From Pseudomonas lini (GTDB taxonomy: Bacteria; Pseudomonadota; Gammaproteobacteria; Pseudomonadales; Pseudomonadaceae): a stretch of DNA of 64,000 nt. The number at the start of each line of letters is the position of its first letter. Within the stretch, counting starts at the first letter, position 1. The position numbers and the translations under genes are program-made. Below are positions 1-8,497 of this stretch, one piece after another. The stretch lies in the NCBI RefSeq assembly GCF_001042905.1, contig NZ_JYLB01000006.1, positions 124,001-188,000 on the forward strand, given 5' to 3'. A model generated the notes under the pieces. The model had not been told where the DNA came from. It saw nothing but the letters and a program-made list of their open reading frames with translations, and made no database searches.

Positions 1-338
1 GCTTCCAGGCCCATCAGTTTCATCTGACGCACACCGTCGACGCCGATCACGTTGGTGAACTGATCAAGGCCATGCCCGACACCACGAATCAATTGCCCGC
101 CATTGCGTCCGCTGGCGCCCCAACCGATCTTGTGCGCTTCCAGCAGCACTACGCTGAAGCCACGCTCGGCCAATTCAATCGCGGTGTTCAGCCCGGAGAA
201 TCCGCCGCCCACCACGCACACGTCCGCAACCAGCTCACCTGTGAGCACCGCAAGATCGGGTTGCGGCAAGCTGCTGGCGGCGTAATAAGAGGCCGCGTGT
301 TGATGGCTCGAGGCAGGTTGCTGAACGGGGGCGTTCAT
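1..338 (-). CDS. FAD-dependent amine oxidoreductase, gamma-glutamylputrescine oxidase type (N-terminal part)
   Basis: Only about the first 112 residues lie in the window; the gene runs off the left edge. The protein starts MNAPVQQPAS and has an FAD-binding Rossmann motif GGGFSG near residues 44-49, followed by the typical acidic end of beta-2 (LLEAHKIGWGASGRNGG). This pattern is that of the DAO/PuuB-PauB family, which oxidises amines such as gamma-glutamylputrescine in the cytoplasm. The start at 338 has an AGGA eight bases upstream; an in-frame ATG at 347 is possible. It is separated by about 150 bp from a divergent YkgJ gene. In P. aeruginosa the same position near lrp and dadA holds a polyamine oxidoreductase, and pauR lies nearby here too, which supports a polyamine role by inference. 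Confidence 0.8.
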   Translation of the reverse strand, partial: MNAPVQQPASSHQHAASYYAASSLPQPDLAVLTGELVADVCVVGGGFSGLNTAIELAERGFSVVLLEAHKIGWGASGRNGGQLIRGVGHGLDQFTNVIGVDGVRQMKLMGLE

Positions 339-485
339 ATCCGTCATCCTGATGCGTGTGTTTGAAAAAGTTGACGGAGCATAAGCCGCCGCTTCGCACG
401 CGAGCAACACCGGTCGGTTGGCGCTGTCTGGATCGGGGCTTTTGCGTCAGAATCCCGGTCTATTCCACATTCGGTCACCGCTTCG

Positions 486-839
486 ATGAGTTGCAACAGT
501 CAGAAGATTCGCACGCTACGCCAGCAGATTCCCTCTTTCGAGTGCGTGCCCGGCTGCCATGACTGCTGTGGGCCGGTGACCACCTCGCCCGAAGAAATGT
601 CCCGCCTGCCGCGCAAGACCCGGGCGGAGCAGGATGCGGCGATGGATGAACTCAATTGCGTTCATTTGGGGCCCAACGGTTGCACAGTGTATGACGAGCG
701 ACCGCTGATCTGTCGGCTGTTCGGTACCACCAAGACGTTGCCATGCCCCAATGGGCGACGACCGGTGGAGCTGATCCATCCGCGGGTCGAGAAGCAGATT
801 CATGAGTACATGGCTTCTACCCGACAGGTGTTGGTCTGA
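486..839 (+). CDS. YkgJ family cysteine cluster protein
   Basis: A 117-residue cytoplasmic protein with eight conserved-looking cysteines: C20, C24, C27 and C28 near the N-terminus, then C58, C66, C76 and C87. The arrangement CxxxCxxCC ... C ... C ... C matches the YkgJ/CxxCxxCC family (UPF0153-like), thought to bind zinc or an iron-sulfur cluster. The biochemical role is not known. It is a single gene followed by a REP palindrome, so it appears to be monocistronic. The start ATG at 486 is the only one that leaves the cysteine cluster at the usual distance; no strong Shine-Dalgarno sequence is visible. Confidence 0.75.
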   Translation: MSCNSQKIRTLRQQIPSFECVPGCHDCCGPVTTSPEEMSRLPRKTRAEQDAAMDELNCVHLGPNGCTVYDERPLICRLFGTTKTLPCPNGRRPVELIHPRVEKQIHEYMASTRQVLV

Positions 840-872
840 CTGTTGCGTGAATCAGCCTCACCGAGTCGACTC

Positions 873-938
873 CATCGCGGGCAAGCCCGCTCCCACAGGT
901 GTTGCGCCGATCTTGTGGGAGCGGGCTTGCCCGCGATG
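873..938. repeat. REP palindrome pair
   Basis: Two inverted copies of the REP core GCGGGCAAGCCCGCTCCCAC, separated by about 15 bp, between the convergent ykgJ-like gene and lrp. A likely bidirectional transcript end. Confidence 0.85.
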
Positions 939-963
939 GGGCCCGAACATGCACCACAAAGCC

Positions 964-1452
964 TCAATCCGGAATCGGCAGGTTCAAGCTCTCTTTCACT
1001 TCTTCCATCACGATATAGCTCTTGGATTCGCGCACATGCGGTAGCTTGAGCAGGATGTCGCCCAGCAGTTTGCGGTACGAGGCCATCTCGGAAATCCGTG
1101 CTTTCACCAGGTAATCGAAGTCACCTGACACCAAATGGCATTCCAGTACGTGGGGCAGTTTCAGCACCGCGCGTCGGAACTCTTCGAAAGTATCGCCGGA
1201 TTTGTAGTCGAGGCTGATCTCGACGAACACCAGCAAGCTACCCTTGAGGTGCTGCGGATTCAGGCGGGCGTTGTAGCCCATGATGATCCCTTCGCGCTCC
1301 AGTCGCCGTACCCGCTCGGTGCAGGGCGTGGTGGAGAGGCCGACCTTTTCCCCCAGTTCGGTAAAGGAAATGCGCCCGTCCGCTTGTAGGATCCGCAGGA
1401 TGTTGCGGTCGATCTTGTCCAGCTCACGTTTGGTCTGAGTGTTGGTCCGCAT
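964..1452 (-). CDS. lrp: Lrp/AsnC family transcriptional regulator
   Basis: A 162-residue leucine-responsive type regulator. Residues 12-58 form the AsnC winged helix-turn-helix (RNILRILQADGRISFTELG, then a recognition helix with TTPCTERVRRLE), and residues about 65-150 form the RAM/AsnC ligand-binding domain. It is divergent from dadA. In Pseudomonas the regulator at this place activates the dad operon in response to alanine, so control of dadA-ridA-dadX is the natural inference. The start at 1452 was chosen because it gives the normal family length; the reading frame stays open far upstream, but that extension is antisense to dadA and has no family match. Confidence 0.9.
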   Translation of the reverse strand: MRTNTQTKRELDKIDRNILRILQADGRISFTELGEKVGLSTTPCTERVRRLEREGIIMGYNARLNPQHLKGSLLVFVEISLDYKSGDTFEEFRRAVLKLPHVLECHLVSGDFDYLVKARISEMASYRKLLGDILLKLPHVRESKSYIVMEEVKESLNLPIPD

Positions 1453-1608
1453 AGGGGATGCGCCTCCGTGAAAAGGGTTTTTGCCGAGAATTGTCGCCAA
1501 ATATAGGCACTTATATAGTGAAAAGCACTGGCTAATCTTTTTTAAACTGCCCACATCTTCGGTCTGCACAATAAACGTCAGCGGTAAGCCGCGATGAGGG
1601 ATATGAAA
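1453..1608. promoter_or_regulatory. Divergent lrp-dadA control region
   Basis: An AT-rich patch around 1488-1550 (for example ATATAGGCACTTATATAG) lies between divergent lrp and dadA in otherwise GC-rich DNA. It must hold both promoters and is the expected place for Lrp operators. I cannot define exact -35/-10 boxes with confidence. Confidence 0.45.
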
Positions 1609-2913
1609 ATGCGCGTTCTGGTCTTGGGTAGCGGCGTCATCGGTACCGCCAGTGCCTATTATCTGGCACGGGCCGGCTTTGAGGTGACGGTGGTTGACCG
1701 TCAGCCAGCAGCGGCCATGGAAACCAGTTTCGCCAACGCCGGGCAGGTTTCGCCGGGTTATGCCTCGCCGTGGGCCGCGCCGGGCGTGCCGCTCAAAGCC
1801 ATCAAGTGGCTGTTGCAGCGTCACGCGCCATTGGCGATCAAGGCCACCGCCGACATCGACCAATATCTGTGGATGGCGCAGATGCTGCGCAACTGCACCG
1901 CCAGCCGTTACGCGGTGAACAAGGAACGCATGGTGCGCCTGTCCGAGTACAGCCGCGACTGCCTCGACGAATTGCGCGCCGAAACCGGCATTGCCTACGA
2001 AGGCCGCAGCCTGGGGACTACCCAGCTGTTCCGCACCCAGGCGCAGCTTGATGGCGCCGCCAAAGACATCGCCGTGCTGCAAGAGTCCGGCGTGCCGTTC
2101 GAATTGCTCGACCGCGCAGGCATTGCCCGGGTCGAACCGGCCCTGGCCAGTGTCACCGACATCCTCGCCGGTGCCTTGCGCCTGCCAAACGACCAGACCG
2201 GCGACTGCCAGATCTTCACTACCCGCCTGGCCGAAATGGCCACGAAACTGGGTGTGGAATTCCGTTTCGGCCAGGACATTCAGCGCCTCGACTTCGCCGG
2301 TGATCGCATCAACGGCGTATGGATCGACGGCAAGCTGGAAACTGCCGACCGCTACGTGCTGGCGTTGGGCAGCTACTCGCCGCAATTGCTCAAGCCGTTG
2401 GGCATCCGGGCTCCGGTGTATCCGCTCAAGGGTTACTCGCTGACCGTGCCGATCATCAATCCGGCGATGGCCCCGACGTCGACCATTCTCGACGAGACCT
2501 ACAAGGTCGCGATCACACGTTTCGACAACCGCATCCGCGTCGGCGGCATGGCGGAAATTGCCGGTTTTGACCTGTCGTTGAATCCGCGTCGACGCGAAAC
2601 CCTGGAGATGATCGTCAACGACCTTTATCCTCAGGGCGGCGATCTGCCTCAGGCGAGTTTCTGGACCGGTCTGCGTCCGACCACTCCGGATGGCACGCCG
2701 ATTGTCGGTGCCACGCCGTTCAAAAATCTGTTTCTGAACACGGGCCACGGTACGCTCGGCTGGACTATGGCCTGTGGTTCCGGTCGTTTGCTGGCGGACC
2801 TGATGGCCAAGAGAACGCCGCAGATCAGCGCCGAAGGCCTCGATATTTCCCGTTATGGCAACAAACTCAAGGAGTCTGCAAAACATGTCAATCCAGCGCC
2901 AGCTCACCAATGA
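1609..2913 (+). CDS. dadA: D-amino acid dehydrogenase small subunit
   Basis: DadA is a membrane-associated FAD enzyme that oxidises D-amino acids, mainly D-alanine, to 2-oxo acids and passes electrons to the respiratory chain. The 434-residue protein opens MRVLVLGSGVIGTASAYYLA with GSGVIG at 7-12 and the FAD-ribose acid D30. The C-terminal FAD motif GHGTLGWTMACGSGR is present. I chose the ATG at 1609 over in-frame ATGs at 1594 and 1603 because GAGGG lies eight bases upstream and the family begins at this methionine. The 3' end overlaps the next gene by 29 bp. With DadX, it converts L-alanine through D-alanine to pyruvate. Confidence 0.95.
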   Translation: MRVLVLGSGVIGTASAYYLARAGFEVTVVDRQPAAAMETSFANAGQVSPGYASPWAAPGVPLKAIKWLLQRHAPLAIKATADIDQYLWMAQMLRNCTASRYAVNKERMVRLSEYSRDCLDELRAETGIAYEGRSLGTTQLFRTQAQLDGAAKDIAVLQESGVPFELLDRAGIARVEPALASVTDILAGALRLPNDQTGDCQIFTTRLAEMATKLGVEFRFGQDIQRLDFAGDRINGVWIDGKLETADRYVLALGSYSPQLLKPLGIRAPVYPLKGYSLTVPIINPAMAPTSTILDETYKVAITRFDNRIRVGGMAEIAGFDLSLNPRRRETLEMIVNDLYPQGGDLPQASFWTGLRPTTPDGTPIVGATPFKNLFLNTGHGTLGWTMACGSGRLLADLMAKRTPQISAEGLDISRYGNKLKESAKHVNPAPAHQ

Positions 2914-3238
2914 GCGCATGAGCCAGATCGTTGTCCACAACAGTACCGTGTATCTGGCAGGGCAGGTCGGCGATGACATGAGCGCCGGGATTGAACAGCA
3001 GACCCGTGAAACCCTCGCCAACATCGAGCGTTTGCTGGATCTGGCCGGGACCGACAAGAACCGTCTGCTGTCGGTGACGATTTACCTGAAAGACATCGAT
3101 GCGCACTTCGCAGGCATGAATTCGGTGTGGGACCAGTGGCTGCCAAAAGGCGTCGCCCCGGCCCGCGCTACCGTTGAATCGAAGCTGTGCGAACCGGAAA
3201 TCCTGGTCGAGCTGTCGGTTGTTGCCGCGCTGCCATAA
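2885..3238 (+). CDS. RidA family enamine/imine deaminase
   Basis: A 117-residue YjgF/YER057c/UK114 (RidA) family protein. It ends with the family signature pattern ARATVESKLCEPEILVELSV, in which the arginine is the usual substrate-carboxylate binder. RidA proteins hydrolyse reactive imines and enamines made by flavin and PLP enzymes, and DadA makes an imine intermediate, so the pairing makes functional sense. The start at 2885 has AAGGAG about ten bases upstream; the reading frame overlaps the last 29 bp of dadA, which points to translational coupling. A terminator follows before dadX. Confidence 0.88.
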   Translation: MSIQRQLTNERMSQIVVHNSTVYLAGQVGDDMSAGIEQQTRETLANIERLLDLAGTDKNRLLSVTIYLKDIDAHFAGMNSVWDQWLPKGVAPARATVESKLCEPEILVELSVVAALP

Positions 3239-3262
3239 CGCTCAGCCAGAAAGATCCCTCTC

Positions 3263-3309
3263 CCGGCGCTGTTGGCGGTTCACGCTGTCAGCCAGCGCCG
3301 GTTTTTTTT
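3263..3309 (+). terminator. Intrinsic terminator between ridA-like gene and dadX
   Basis: A 9-bp stem CCGGCGCTG/CAGCGCCGG (3263-3271 and 3293-3301) is followed directly by eight T residues. It lies inside the dad gene set, so it should limit read-through from dadA-ridA into dadX. Confidence 0.85.
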
Positions 3310-3336
3310 CAAATGACCGACTAGAAGTCTGCCGCC

Positions 3337-4410
3337 ATGCGTCCAGCCCGTGCCCTGATCGACCTTCAAGCCCTGCGCCACAACTACCGGATCGCCCGTG
3401 AAGTCACAGGGGCAAAAGCCCTCGCGGTGATCAAGGCCGATGCCTATGGCCATGGCGCGGTACGCTGCGCCCAGGCGCTGGAAGCCGAGGCGGACGGGTT
3501 TGCCGTGGCGTGCATCGAAGAGGCGTTGGAGCTGCGTGCCGCCGGTATTCGTGCGCCGGTGTTGTTGCTCGAAGGTTTTTTCGAAGCTGATGAGCTGTCG
3601 CTGATCGTCGAGCATGATTTCTGGTGCGTGGTGCATTCGCTGTGGCAGCTCGAAGCCATCGAAAAAGCCGCGCTGAGCAAACCGATCACAGTCTGGCTCA
3701 AGCTCGACTCGGGCATGCATCGGGTTGGCTTGCACCCGGCGGATTACCAGGCGGCCTATCAACGGCTGCTGGCCAGCGGCAAAGTGGCGAAGATCGTGCT
3801 GATGAGTCACTTCGCTCGCGCCGATGAGCTACATTACCAGACCAGCGCCGAGCAGGTCGCGGTGTTCGAGGCGGCGCGTCAGGGTTTGGCGGCTGAAATC
3901 AGCCTGCGTAATTCGCCAGCGGTGCTCGGTTGGCCGCAGATTCCGAGCGATTGGGTGCGTCCGGGCATCATGCTCTACGGCGCGACACCTTTCGAAGAGG
4001 CCAATGCCGTGGCAGCCCGCCTGCAACCGGTGATGACCCTGGAATCGAAAGTGATTTGCGTGCGTGAACTGCCGGCCGGCGAGCCGATTGGTTACGGCGC
4101 GAAATTCGTCACCCCCAAGCCAATGCGCGTTGGCGTGGTGGCGATGGGGTATGCCGACGGCTATCCACGTCAGGCACCGACCGGTACGCCCGTGATGGTC
4201 GCCGGGCAGCGCAGCCAGTTGATTGGCCGCGTGTCGATGGACATGCTCTGCATCGACCTGACCGACGTGCCGCAAGCCGGCCTCGGTTCGCCCGTCGAGT
4301 TGTGGGGCAAAAATATCCTCGCCAGTGACGTTGCGACGGCCGCGGGCACGATTCCTTACCAGATCTTCTGCAACCTGCGTCGAGTGCCGCTGCTCTATTC
4401 CGGGGCCTGA
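3337..4410 (+). CDS. dadX: Catabolic alanine racemase
   Basis: A PLP-dependent racemase of 357 residues that interconverts L- and D-alanine. The PLP lysine is K33 in AVIKADAYGHG, and the second catalytic base is Y253 in IGYGAKF; both sit where they do in P. aeruginosa DadX. The length is normal. It follows dadA and the RidA-like gene and supplies D-alanine to DadA during growth on L-alanine; it may also help to feed peptidoglycan synthesis. A strong hairpin terminator just upstream suggests partial transcriptional separation from dadA. Confidence 0.95.
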   Translation: MRPARALIDLQALRHNYRIAREVTGAKALAVIKADAYGHGAVRCAQALEAEADGFAVACIEEALELRAAGIRAPVLLLEGFFEADELSLIVEHDFWCVVHSLWQLEAIEKAALSKPITVWLKLDSGMHRVGLHPADYQAAYQRLLASGKVAKIVLMSHFARADELHYQTSAEQVAVFEAARQGLAAEISLRNSPAVLGWPQIPSDWVRPGIMLYGATPFEEANAVAARLQPVMTLESKVICVRELPAGEPIGYGAKFVTPKPMRVGVVAMGYADGYPRQAPTGTPVMVAGQRSQLIGRVSMDMLCIDLTDVPQAGLGSPVELWGKNILASDVATAAGTIPYQIFCNLRRVPLLYSGA

Positions 4411-4539
4411 CGAATAAGGTTCCCGACCGAAAGTCGCTTCGCCAAACAGGATTCAGGTCCAAGTGTTGTAAATACTGAACGCTGTCGCCATGATAACGCT
4501 CAATATTCCTGCAAACCTGAATCCCTGGAGGCTCCAGCA

Positions 4540-5088
4540 TTGGACGTCGGTGAACGACTGCAATCGATCCGTAAGCTCAAAGGTCTTTCCCAGCGTGAGC
4601 TCGCCAAACGCGCGGGTGTAACCAACAGCACCATTTCGATGATCGAGAAGAACAGCGTCAGCCCCTCGATCAGTTCGCTGAGGAAGGTACTGGGCGGGAT
4701 TCCCATGTCCATGGTCGAGTTCTTTTCCGAAGAAATCCTGCAGGAAAAACCGACTCAGATCGTCTACAAAGCCCACGAGCTGATCGATATTTCCGATGGG
4801 GCAGTGACCATGAAACTGGTCGGTCGGGCTCACCCGAGCCGGGCTATCGCGTTCCTCAACGAAATCTACCCGCCAGGCGCCGATACCGGTGACGAGATGC
4901 TCACCCATGAGGGCGAGGAAACCGGGATTCTGGTGGAAGGTCGGCTGGAGCTGGTGGTCGGGCTCGAAACATTTGTGCTCGAAGCCGGCGATAGCTACTA
5001 CTTTGAAAGTACCAAGCCGCACCGCTTCCGTAATCCGTTCGATGCCCCGGCGCGACTAATCAGCGCAGCTACCCCAGCGAATTTCTAA
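4540..5088 (+). CDS. pauR: XRE-cupin regulator of polyamine catabolism (PauR/PuuR type)
   Basis: A 182-residue regulator with an N-terminal XRE helix-turn-helix (residues 4-60, GLSQRELAKRAGVTNSTIS) and a C-terminal cupin (about 105-180, with PPGADTGDEMLTHEGEETG and SYYFESTKPHRFRNP). This architecture is that of PuuR/PauR, which represses putrescine and other polyamine degradation genes. The start is TTG at 4540, supported by GGAGG eight bases upstream. Its place directly after dadX matches P. aeruginosa PauR (PA5301). The oxidoreductase at the left window edge is a likely member of its regulon, by inference. Confidence 0.88.
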   Translation: MDVGERLQSIRKLKGLSQRELAKRAGVTNSTISMIEKNSVSPSISSLRKVLGGIPMSMVEFFSEEILQEKPTQIVYKAHELIDISDGAVTMKLVGRAHPSRAIAFLNEIYPPGADTGDEMLTHEGEETGILVEGRLELVVGLETFVLEAGDSYYFESTKPHRFRNPFDAPARLISAATPANF

Positions 5089-5171
5089 GAGAAGAGGCGT
5101 CCTGCCCGGATTGTGGAGACGCCCATGCTGTATTCCCGTCCCACGACAAGACCCCTTCGACTTTGGGGTTG

Positions 5172-5200
5172 TTTCAGTGTGGCGGGCTTACCGCTATACT
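5172..5200 (+). promoter_or_regulatory. Candidate sigma-70 promoter of cytochrome c5 gene
   Basis: TTTCAG (5172-5177) and TATACT (5195-5200) with a 17-bp spacer, about 60 bp upstream of the cytochrome start. The -10 box is good, the -35 box is weak. Confidence 0.4.
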
Positions 5201-5258
5201 TGCGCCCGCCTGCGAACCGTGGCCGTGGGCGTGACTAGCCACCATTGAGGGTGAACGC

Positions 5259-5684
5259 GTGAATCTAATTATGAAAATGCTGGCCGTACCAGCAACCGTA
5301 TTGGCCCTTTGGGCAGTCAGCGCACAAGCAGCGACCAACGACGATATCGCTAAACGTCTTGAGCCAGTCGGCCAGGTTTGTGTGCAGGGCAAAGAGTGCA
5401 AGGGGATGGAAGTCACTGCTTCTGCGGGGGGTGGTGATGCCAAGACCCCTGACTCGGTGATTGCAAAACATTGCAACGCTTGCCACGGTACCGGCCTGTT
5501 GGGCGCACCGAAAGTCGGTGATGCCGCAGCCTGGGGCGAGCGCGCCAAGAAAGAAGGCGGCCTTGACGGCTTGCTGGCGAAAGCGATCTCCGGCGTCAAC
5601 GCGATGCCACCAAAAGGCACCTGCGCCGATTGCTCTGATGCCGATCTCAAGGGCGCCATCCAGAAGATGTCCGGTCTGAAGTAA
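5259..5684 (+). CDS. cycB: Cytochrome c5 family protein
   Basis: A 141-residue periplasmic c-type cytochrome. A signal peptide covers about residues 1-24 (ending SAQA). The heme site is C72-N-A-C75-H76, and the axial methionine is in NAMPPKG. The extra pair CADC near the C-terminus is a hallmark of class I c5 cytochromes, where it forms a disulfide. It probably carries electrons to terminal oxidases. GTG at 5259 is taken as the start because GAGGG lies seven bases upstream; an internal ATG at 5271 would also leave a usable signal peptide. It is monocistronic, with its own promoter candidate and terminator. Confidence 0.88.
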   Translation: MNLIMKMLAVPATVLALWAVSAQAATNDDIAKRLEPVGQVCVQGKECKGMEVTASAGGGDAKTPDSVIAKHCNACHGTGLLGAPKVGDAAAWGERAKKEGGLDGLLAKAISGVNAMPPKGTCADCSDADLKGAIQKMSGLK

Positions 5685-5700
5685 GCCCGGTCTTCAACGA

Positions 5701-5726
5701 AAAGCCGCTTTCGAGCGGCTTTTTTG
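5701..5726 (+). terminator. Intrinsic terminator of cytochrome c5 gene
   Basis: Stem AAAAGCCGCT/AGCGGCTTTT with a TTCG tetraloop and a T run. The A-rich 5' arm may make it work in both directions. Confidence 0.9.
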
Positions 5727-5803
5727 TGCCTGCGATTTTTCCCTGAGGCTATTCTTTGCTGCAAAGACCCAACCCCAATTCATGGAACGGGCGGGAGGAT
5801 CAG

Positions 5804-7726
5804 ATGGTGCAGTTGTGCTCTATCGAGCAGGCGGTCGATGATGTTCTGGCGCGGTTACCAGCGCACATTCACATGGGATTGCCGCTGGGGCTGGGCAAGC
5901 CCAATCACTTCGTCAACGCGCTGTATCAACGGATCGCGCAACTGCCTAAGCGGCAACTGACGATTTACACCGCCCTGTGCCTCGGACGCCCGCCATTGGG
6001 AGATGGCTTGCAAAAGCGCTTCCTCGAACCCTTCATCGAAAGGGTGTTCGGCGATTATCCGGAGCTGGATTTTCTCGCCGACCTGCATCGCGACAGCCTG
6101 CCTGCCAACATTCACGTCCATCAATTCTTCCTGCAGCCAGGCAGCCTGCTTAACAGCGCATCGGCCCAGCAGGATTACGTCAGCAGCAATTACAGCCACG
6201 CCGCCCGGGACATCAATGCCGCCGGATTGAACCTGATCGCGCAACTGGTCGCCAGCCATAGTGAGCATCCCGATCGCCTGAGCCTGAGCTGCAATCCGGA
6301 CATCACCCTCGACCTGTTTCCAATGATCGCCAAGCGCCGGGCGGCGGGGGAAACGATCCTTCTGGTGGGCCAGGTGCACAACGATTTGCCGTACATGCCC
6401 GGCGATGCGGAAATCGGCATCGACTCCTTCGACCTGCTGATCGACGCGAAGGACCGCACCACGCTGTTTTCCACGCCGAATATGCCGGTGGGTTTCCAGG
6501 ATCACTTCATCGGGCTGCACGCCAGTACGCTGGTGCGCGATGGCGGCACGCTGCAGATTGGCATCGGCGCCATGGGTGATGCCCTGACGGCAGCGTTGCT
6601 GGCGCGACAGGCTGACAGTGAGGGTTACAAGGCGTTGTTGGCGGATCTGAATCTCAGCCAGTGGGCGCAGTTGATTGAGCGCGAAGGGGGTATCGAACCG
6701 TTCGCCAAGGGCCTTTACGGTTGCAGCGAAATGTTCGTCAACGGCTTGCTGGTGTTGGCCGACGCCGGGATCGTGCGGCGCAAAGTTTACCCGGACGTGC
6801 CGACCCAGCAGCAGGCAAATGCCGGAACGCTGGACGAGGCCGCGCAGACTGACGGCATCTCGGTGCATGGCGGGTTTTTCCTCGGGCCGCGCAGTTTCTA
6901 TGAACGCCTGCGGGAGATGCCTCAAGGTAAACGGCTCGAATTCAACATGACCCGCATCAGCTACATCAACGAGCTCTACGGTCAGGAAGAACTCAAACGC
7001 TTGCAGCGCCTCGATGCGCGCTTCATCAACACCGTCTTCACCATGACCTTGCTCGGTGCCGGCGTGGCCGATCAACTCGAAGACGGGCGGGTGCTGAGCG
7101 GTGTCGGCGGGCAATACAACTTCGTCGTCCAGGGCCATGCGCTGGAAGGCGCGCGTTCGATCCTGCTGCTGCGCAGTTGGCGCGAGTCGGGCGGTGACGT
7201 CAGTTCGAATATCGTCTGGCAATACGGCCACTGCACGATCCCACGGCACCTGCGGGACATCGTCGTCACCGAGTACGGCATCGCCGATTTGCGGGGCAAG
7301 ACCGACGCGGCGGTGATCGAGGCGTTGCTGAACATCAGCGACTCACGCTTCCAACCGGGGCTGATCGAGCAGGCGCAGAGCGTTGGCAAATTGCCGAAGC
7401 ATTTTCGCCTCGATCCGCGTTTCGCCGACAACAGCCCACAGCGGTTGCAGGCCATTCAAGCGCGGCATTCGAATCTGTTTCCGGAATATCCGTTGGGCTG
7501 CGATTTCACCGCTGAAGAGCGGGATTTATTACGGGCGCTGAACTGGTTGAAGAGCAAGTTCAAGCTCACGGAGATTCTGGAATTGGGCAAGGCTGCACTG
7601 GATGCGCCAGCGGCTTCGGAATTCCCGGCGCATCTGGAAAGGATGCAGCTGACCAAGCCGGAGGGGTTGAAAGAGGATTTGTTTCAACGGCTACTGCTCA
7701 CCGGCCTGAAAGCCACCGCTTTGTAA
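5804..7726 (+). CDS. Acetyl-CoA hydrolase/CoA-transferase family protein
   Basis: A 640-residue cytoplasmic protein related to class I CoA transferases and acetyl-CoA hydrolases. The C-terminal AcetylCoA_hyd_C region is clear: VGGQYNFVVQGHALEGARS, then SSNIVWQYGHCTIPRHLRD and VVTEYGIADLRGK near residues 460-510. It is longer than the usual 430-500 residue 4-hydroxybutyrate CoA-transferases; an extra N-terminal part and about 90 extra residues at the C-terminus account for this. The substrate cannot be told from sequence. The start at 5804 has GGAGG five bases upstream; the reading frame opens earlier but without a ribosome site. No partner gene flanks it. Confidence 0.8.
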   Translation: MVQLCSIEQAVDDVLARLPAHIHMGLPLGLGKPNHFVNALYQRIAQLPKRQLTIYTALCLGRPPLGDGLQKRFLEPFIERVFGDYPELDFLADLHRDSLPANIHVHQFFLQPGSLLNSASAQQDYVSSNYSHAARDINAAGLNLIAQLVASHSEHPDRLSLSCNPDITLDLFPMIAKRRAAGETILLVGQVHNDLPYMPGDAEIGIDSFDLLIDAKDRTTLFSTPNMPVGFQDHFIGLHASTLVRDGGTLQIGIGAMGDALTAALLARQADSEGYKALLADLNLSQWAQLIEREGGIEPFAKGLYGCSEMFVNGLLVLADAGIVRRKVYPDVPTQQQANAGTLDEAAQTDGISVHGGFFLGPRSFYERLREMPQGKRLEFNMTRISYINELYGQEELKRLQRLDARFINTVFTMTLLGAGVADQLEDGRVLSGVGGQYNFVVQGHALEGARSILLLRSWRESGGDVSSNIVWQYGHCTIPRHLRDIVVTEYGIADLRGKTDAAVIEALLNISDSRFQPGLIEQAQSVGKLPKHFRLDPRFADNSPQRLQAIQARHSNLFPEYPLGCDFTAEERDLLRALNWLKSKFKLTEILELGKAALDAPAASEFPAHLERMQLTKPEGLKEDLFQRLLLTGLKATAL

Positions 7727-7744
7727 CGGCCAGCGGAGACCAAA

Positions 7745-7834
7745 TGTGGGAGCGGGCTTGCTCGCGAATGCGGTGTGTCAGTCAAAGTTGATGTCGACTG
7801 ACACACCGCATTCGCGAGCAAGCCCGCTCCCACA
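7745..7834. repeat. Long REP-type inverted repeat
   Basis: Arms of about 39 bp (TGTGGGAGCGGGCTTGCTCG and onward, with its exact reverse complement) separated by about 12 bp, between two convergent genes. Probably folds in the 3' ends of both transcripts. Confidence 0.88.
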
Positions 7835-7855
7835 CTGGTTTTGCGGTGTGGCGGT

Positions 7856-8428
7856 TTATTCGATGAAGGTTACAACGCCATCCTTCAGCGACTGCACCCG
7901 CGCCAACGATTCAACGCGATAACCTTGGGCATCCAGTTCCGCACGGCCGCCCTGGAACGACTTCTCGATCACAATACCCAAGCCTGCAACGGTCGCGCCG
8001 GCCTGTTTGATGATCGAGATCAGCGCTTGCGACGCCTTACCGTTAGCCAGGAAGTCGTCGATGATCAGCACGCGGTCGCTGCTGGTCAGGTGGCGCGGGG
8101 AGATTGCCACGGTGCTTTCGGTTTGCTTGGTGAACGAGTAAACGGTCGCCGACAGCAGGTTTTCAGTCAGGGTCAGGGACTGATGCTTGCGGGCGAAAAT
8201 CACCGGCACGCCAAGGTTCAGGCCGGTCATGATCGCCGGGGCAATGCCCGAGGCTTCGATCGTGACGATCTTGGTGATGCCCGAATCCTTGAACAGCGTG
8301 GCGAATTCGTCGCCGATCAGCTTCATCAGGGCCGGGTCGATCTGGTGGTTCAGAAAGGCGTCGACTTTCAGAACCTGATCGGAAAGCACGATGCCTTCTT
8401 CGCGAATTTTCTTGTGCAGTGCTTCCAT
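7856..8428 (-). CDS. xpt: Xanthine phosphoribosyltransferase
   Basis: A 190-residue purine salvage enzyme that makes XMP from xanthine and PRPP. The type I PRTase PRPP loop is VLIIDDFLANGKAS at residues 120-133, and EASGIAPAI near 58-66 fits the Xpt family of Bacillus type rather than the E. coli Gpt type. A GAGGAAA ribosome site lies upstream of the ATG at 8428. It lies downstream of rep on the same strand with about 70 bp between them, so it may be co-transcribed, but a separate promoter is possible. I saw no purine riboswitch in the gap. Confidence 0.92.
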   Translation of the reverse strand: MEALHKKIREEGIVLSDQVLKVDAFLNHQIDPALMKLIGDEFATLFKDSGITKIVTIEASGIAPAIMTGLNLGVPVIFARKHQSLTLTENLLSATVYSFTKQTESTVAISPRHLTSSDRVLIIDDFLANGKASQALISIIKQAGATVAGLGIVIEKSFQGGRAELDAQGYRVESLARVQSLKDGVVTFIE

Positions 8429-8497
8429 GAAGCTTTCCTCTACCGGCGCCGTGTGCGCCTAGCTTGTAAAAAGTGTTCGGTTAAAAAGTGCTCAATT

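Noticed and set aside
1453..3057. A long minus-strand frame that extends the Lrp regulator upstream by more than 500 residues
   Set aside because: It is antisense to dadA, has no domain character, and the regulator has its normal length from 1452. It is a GC-bias shadow.
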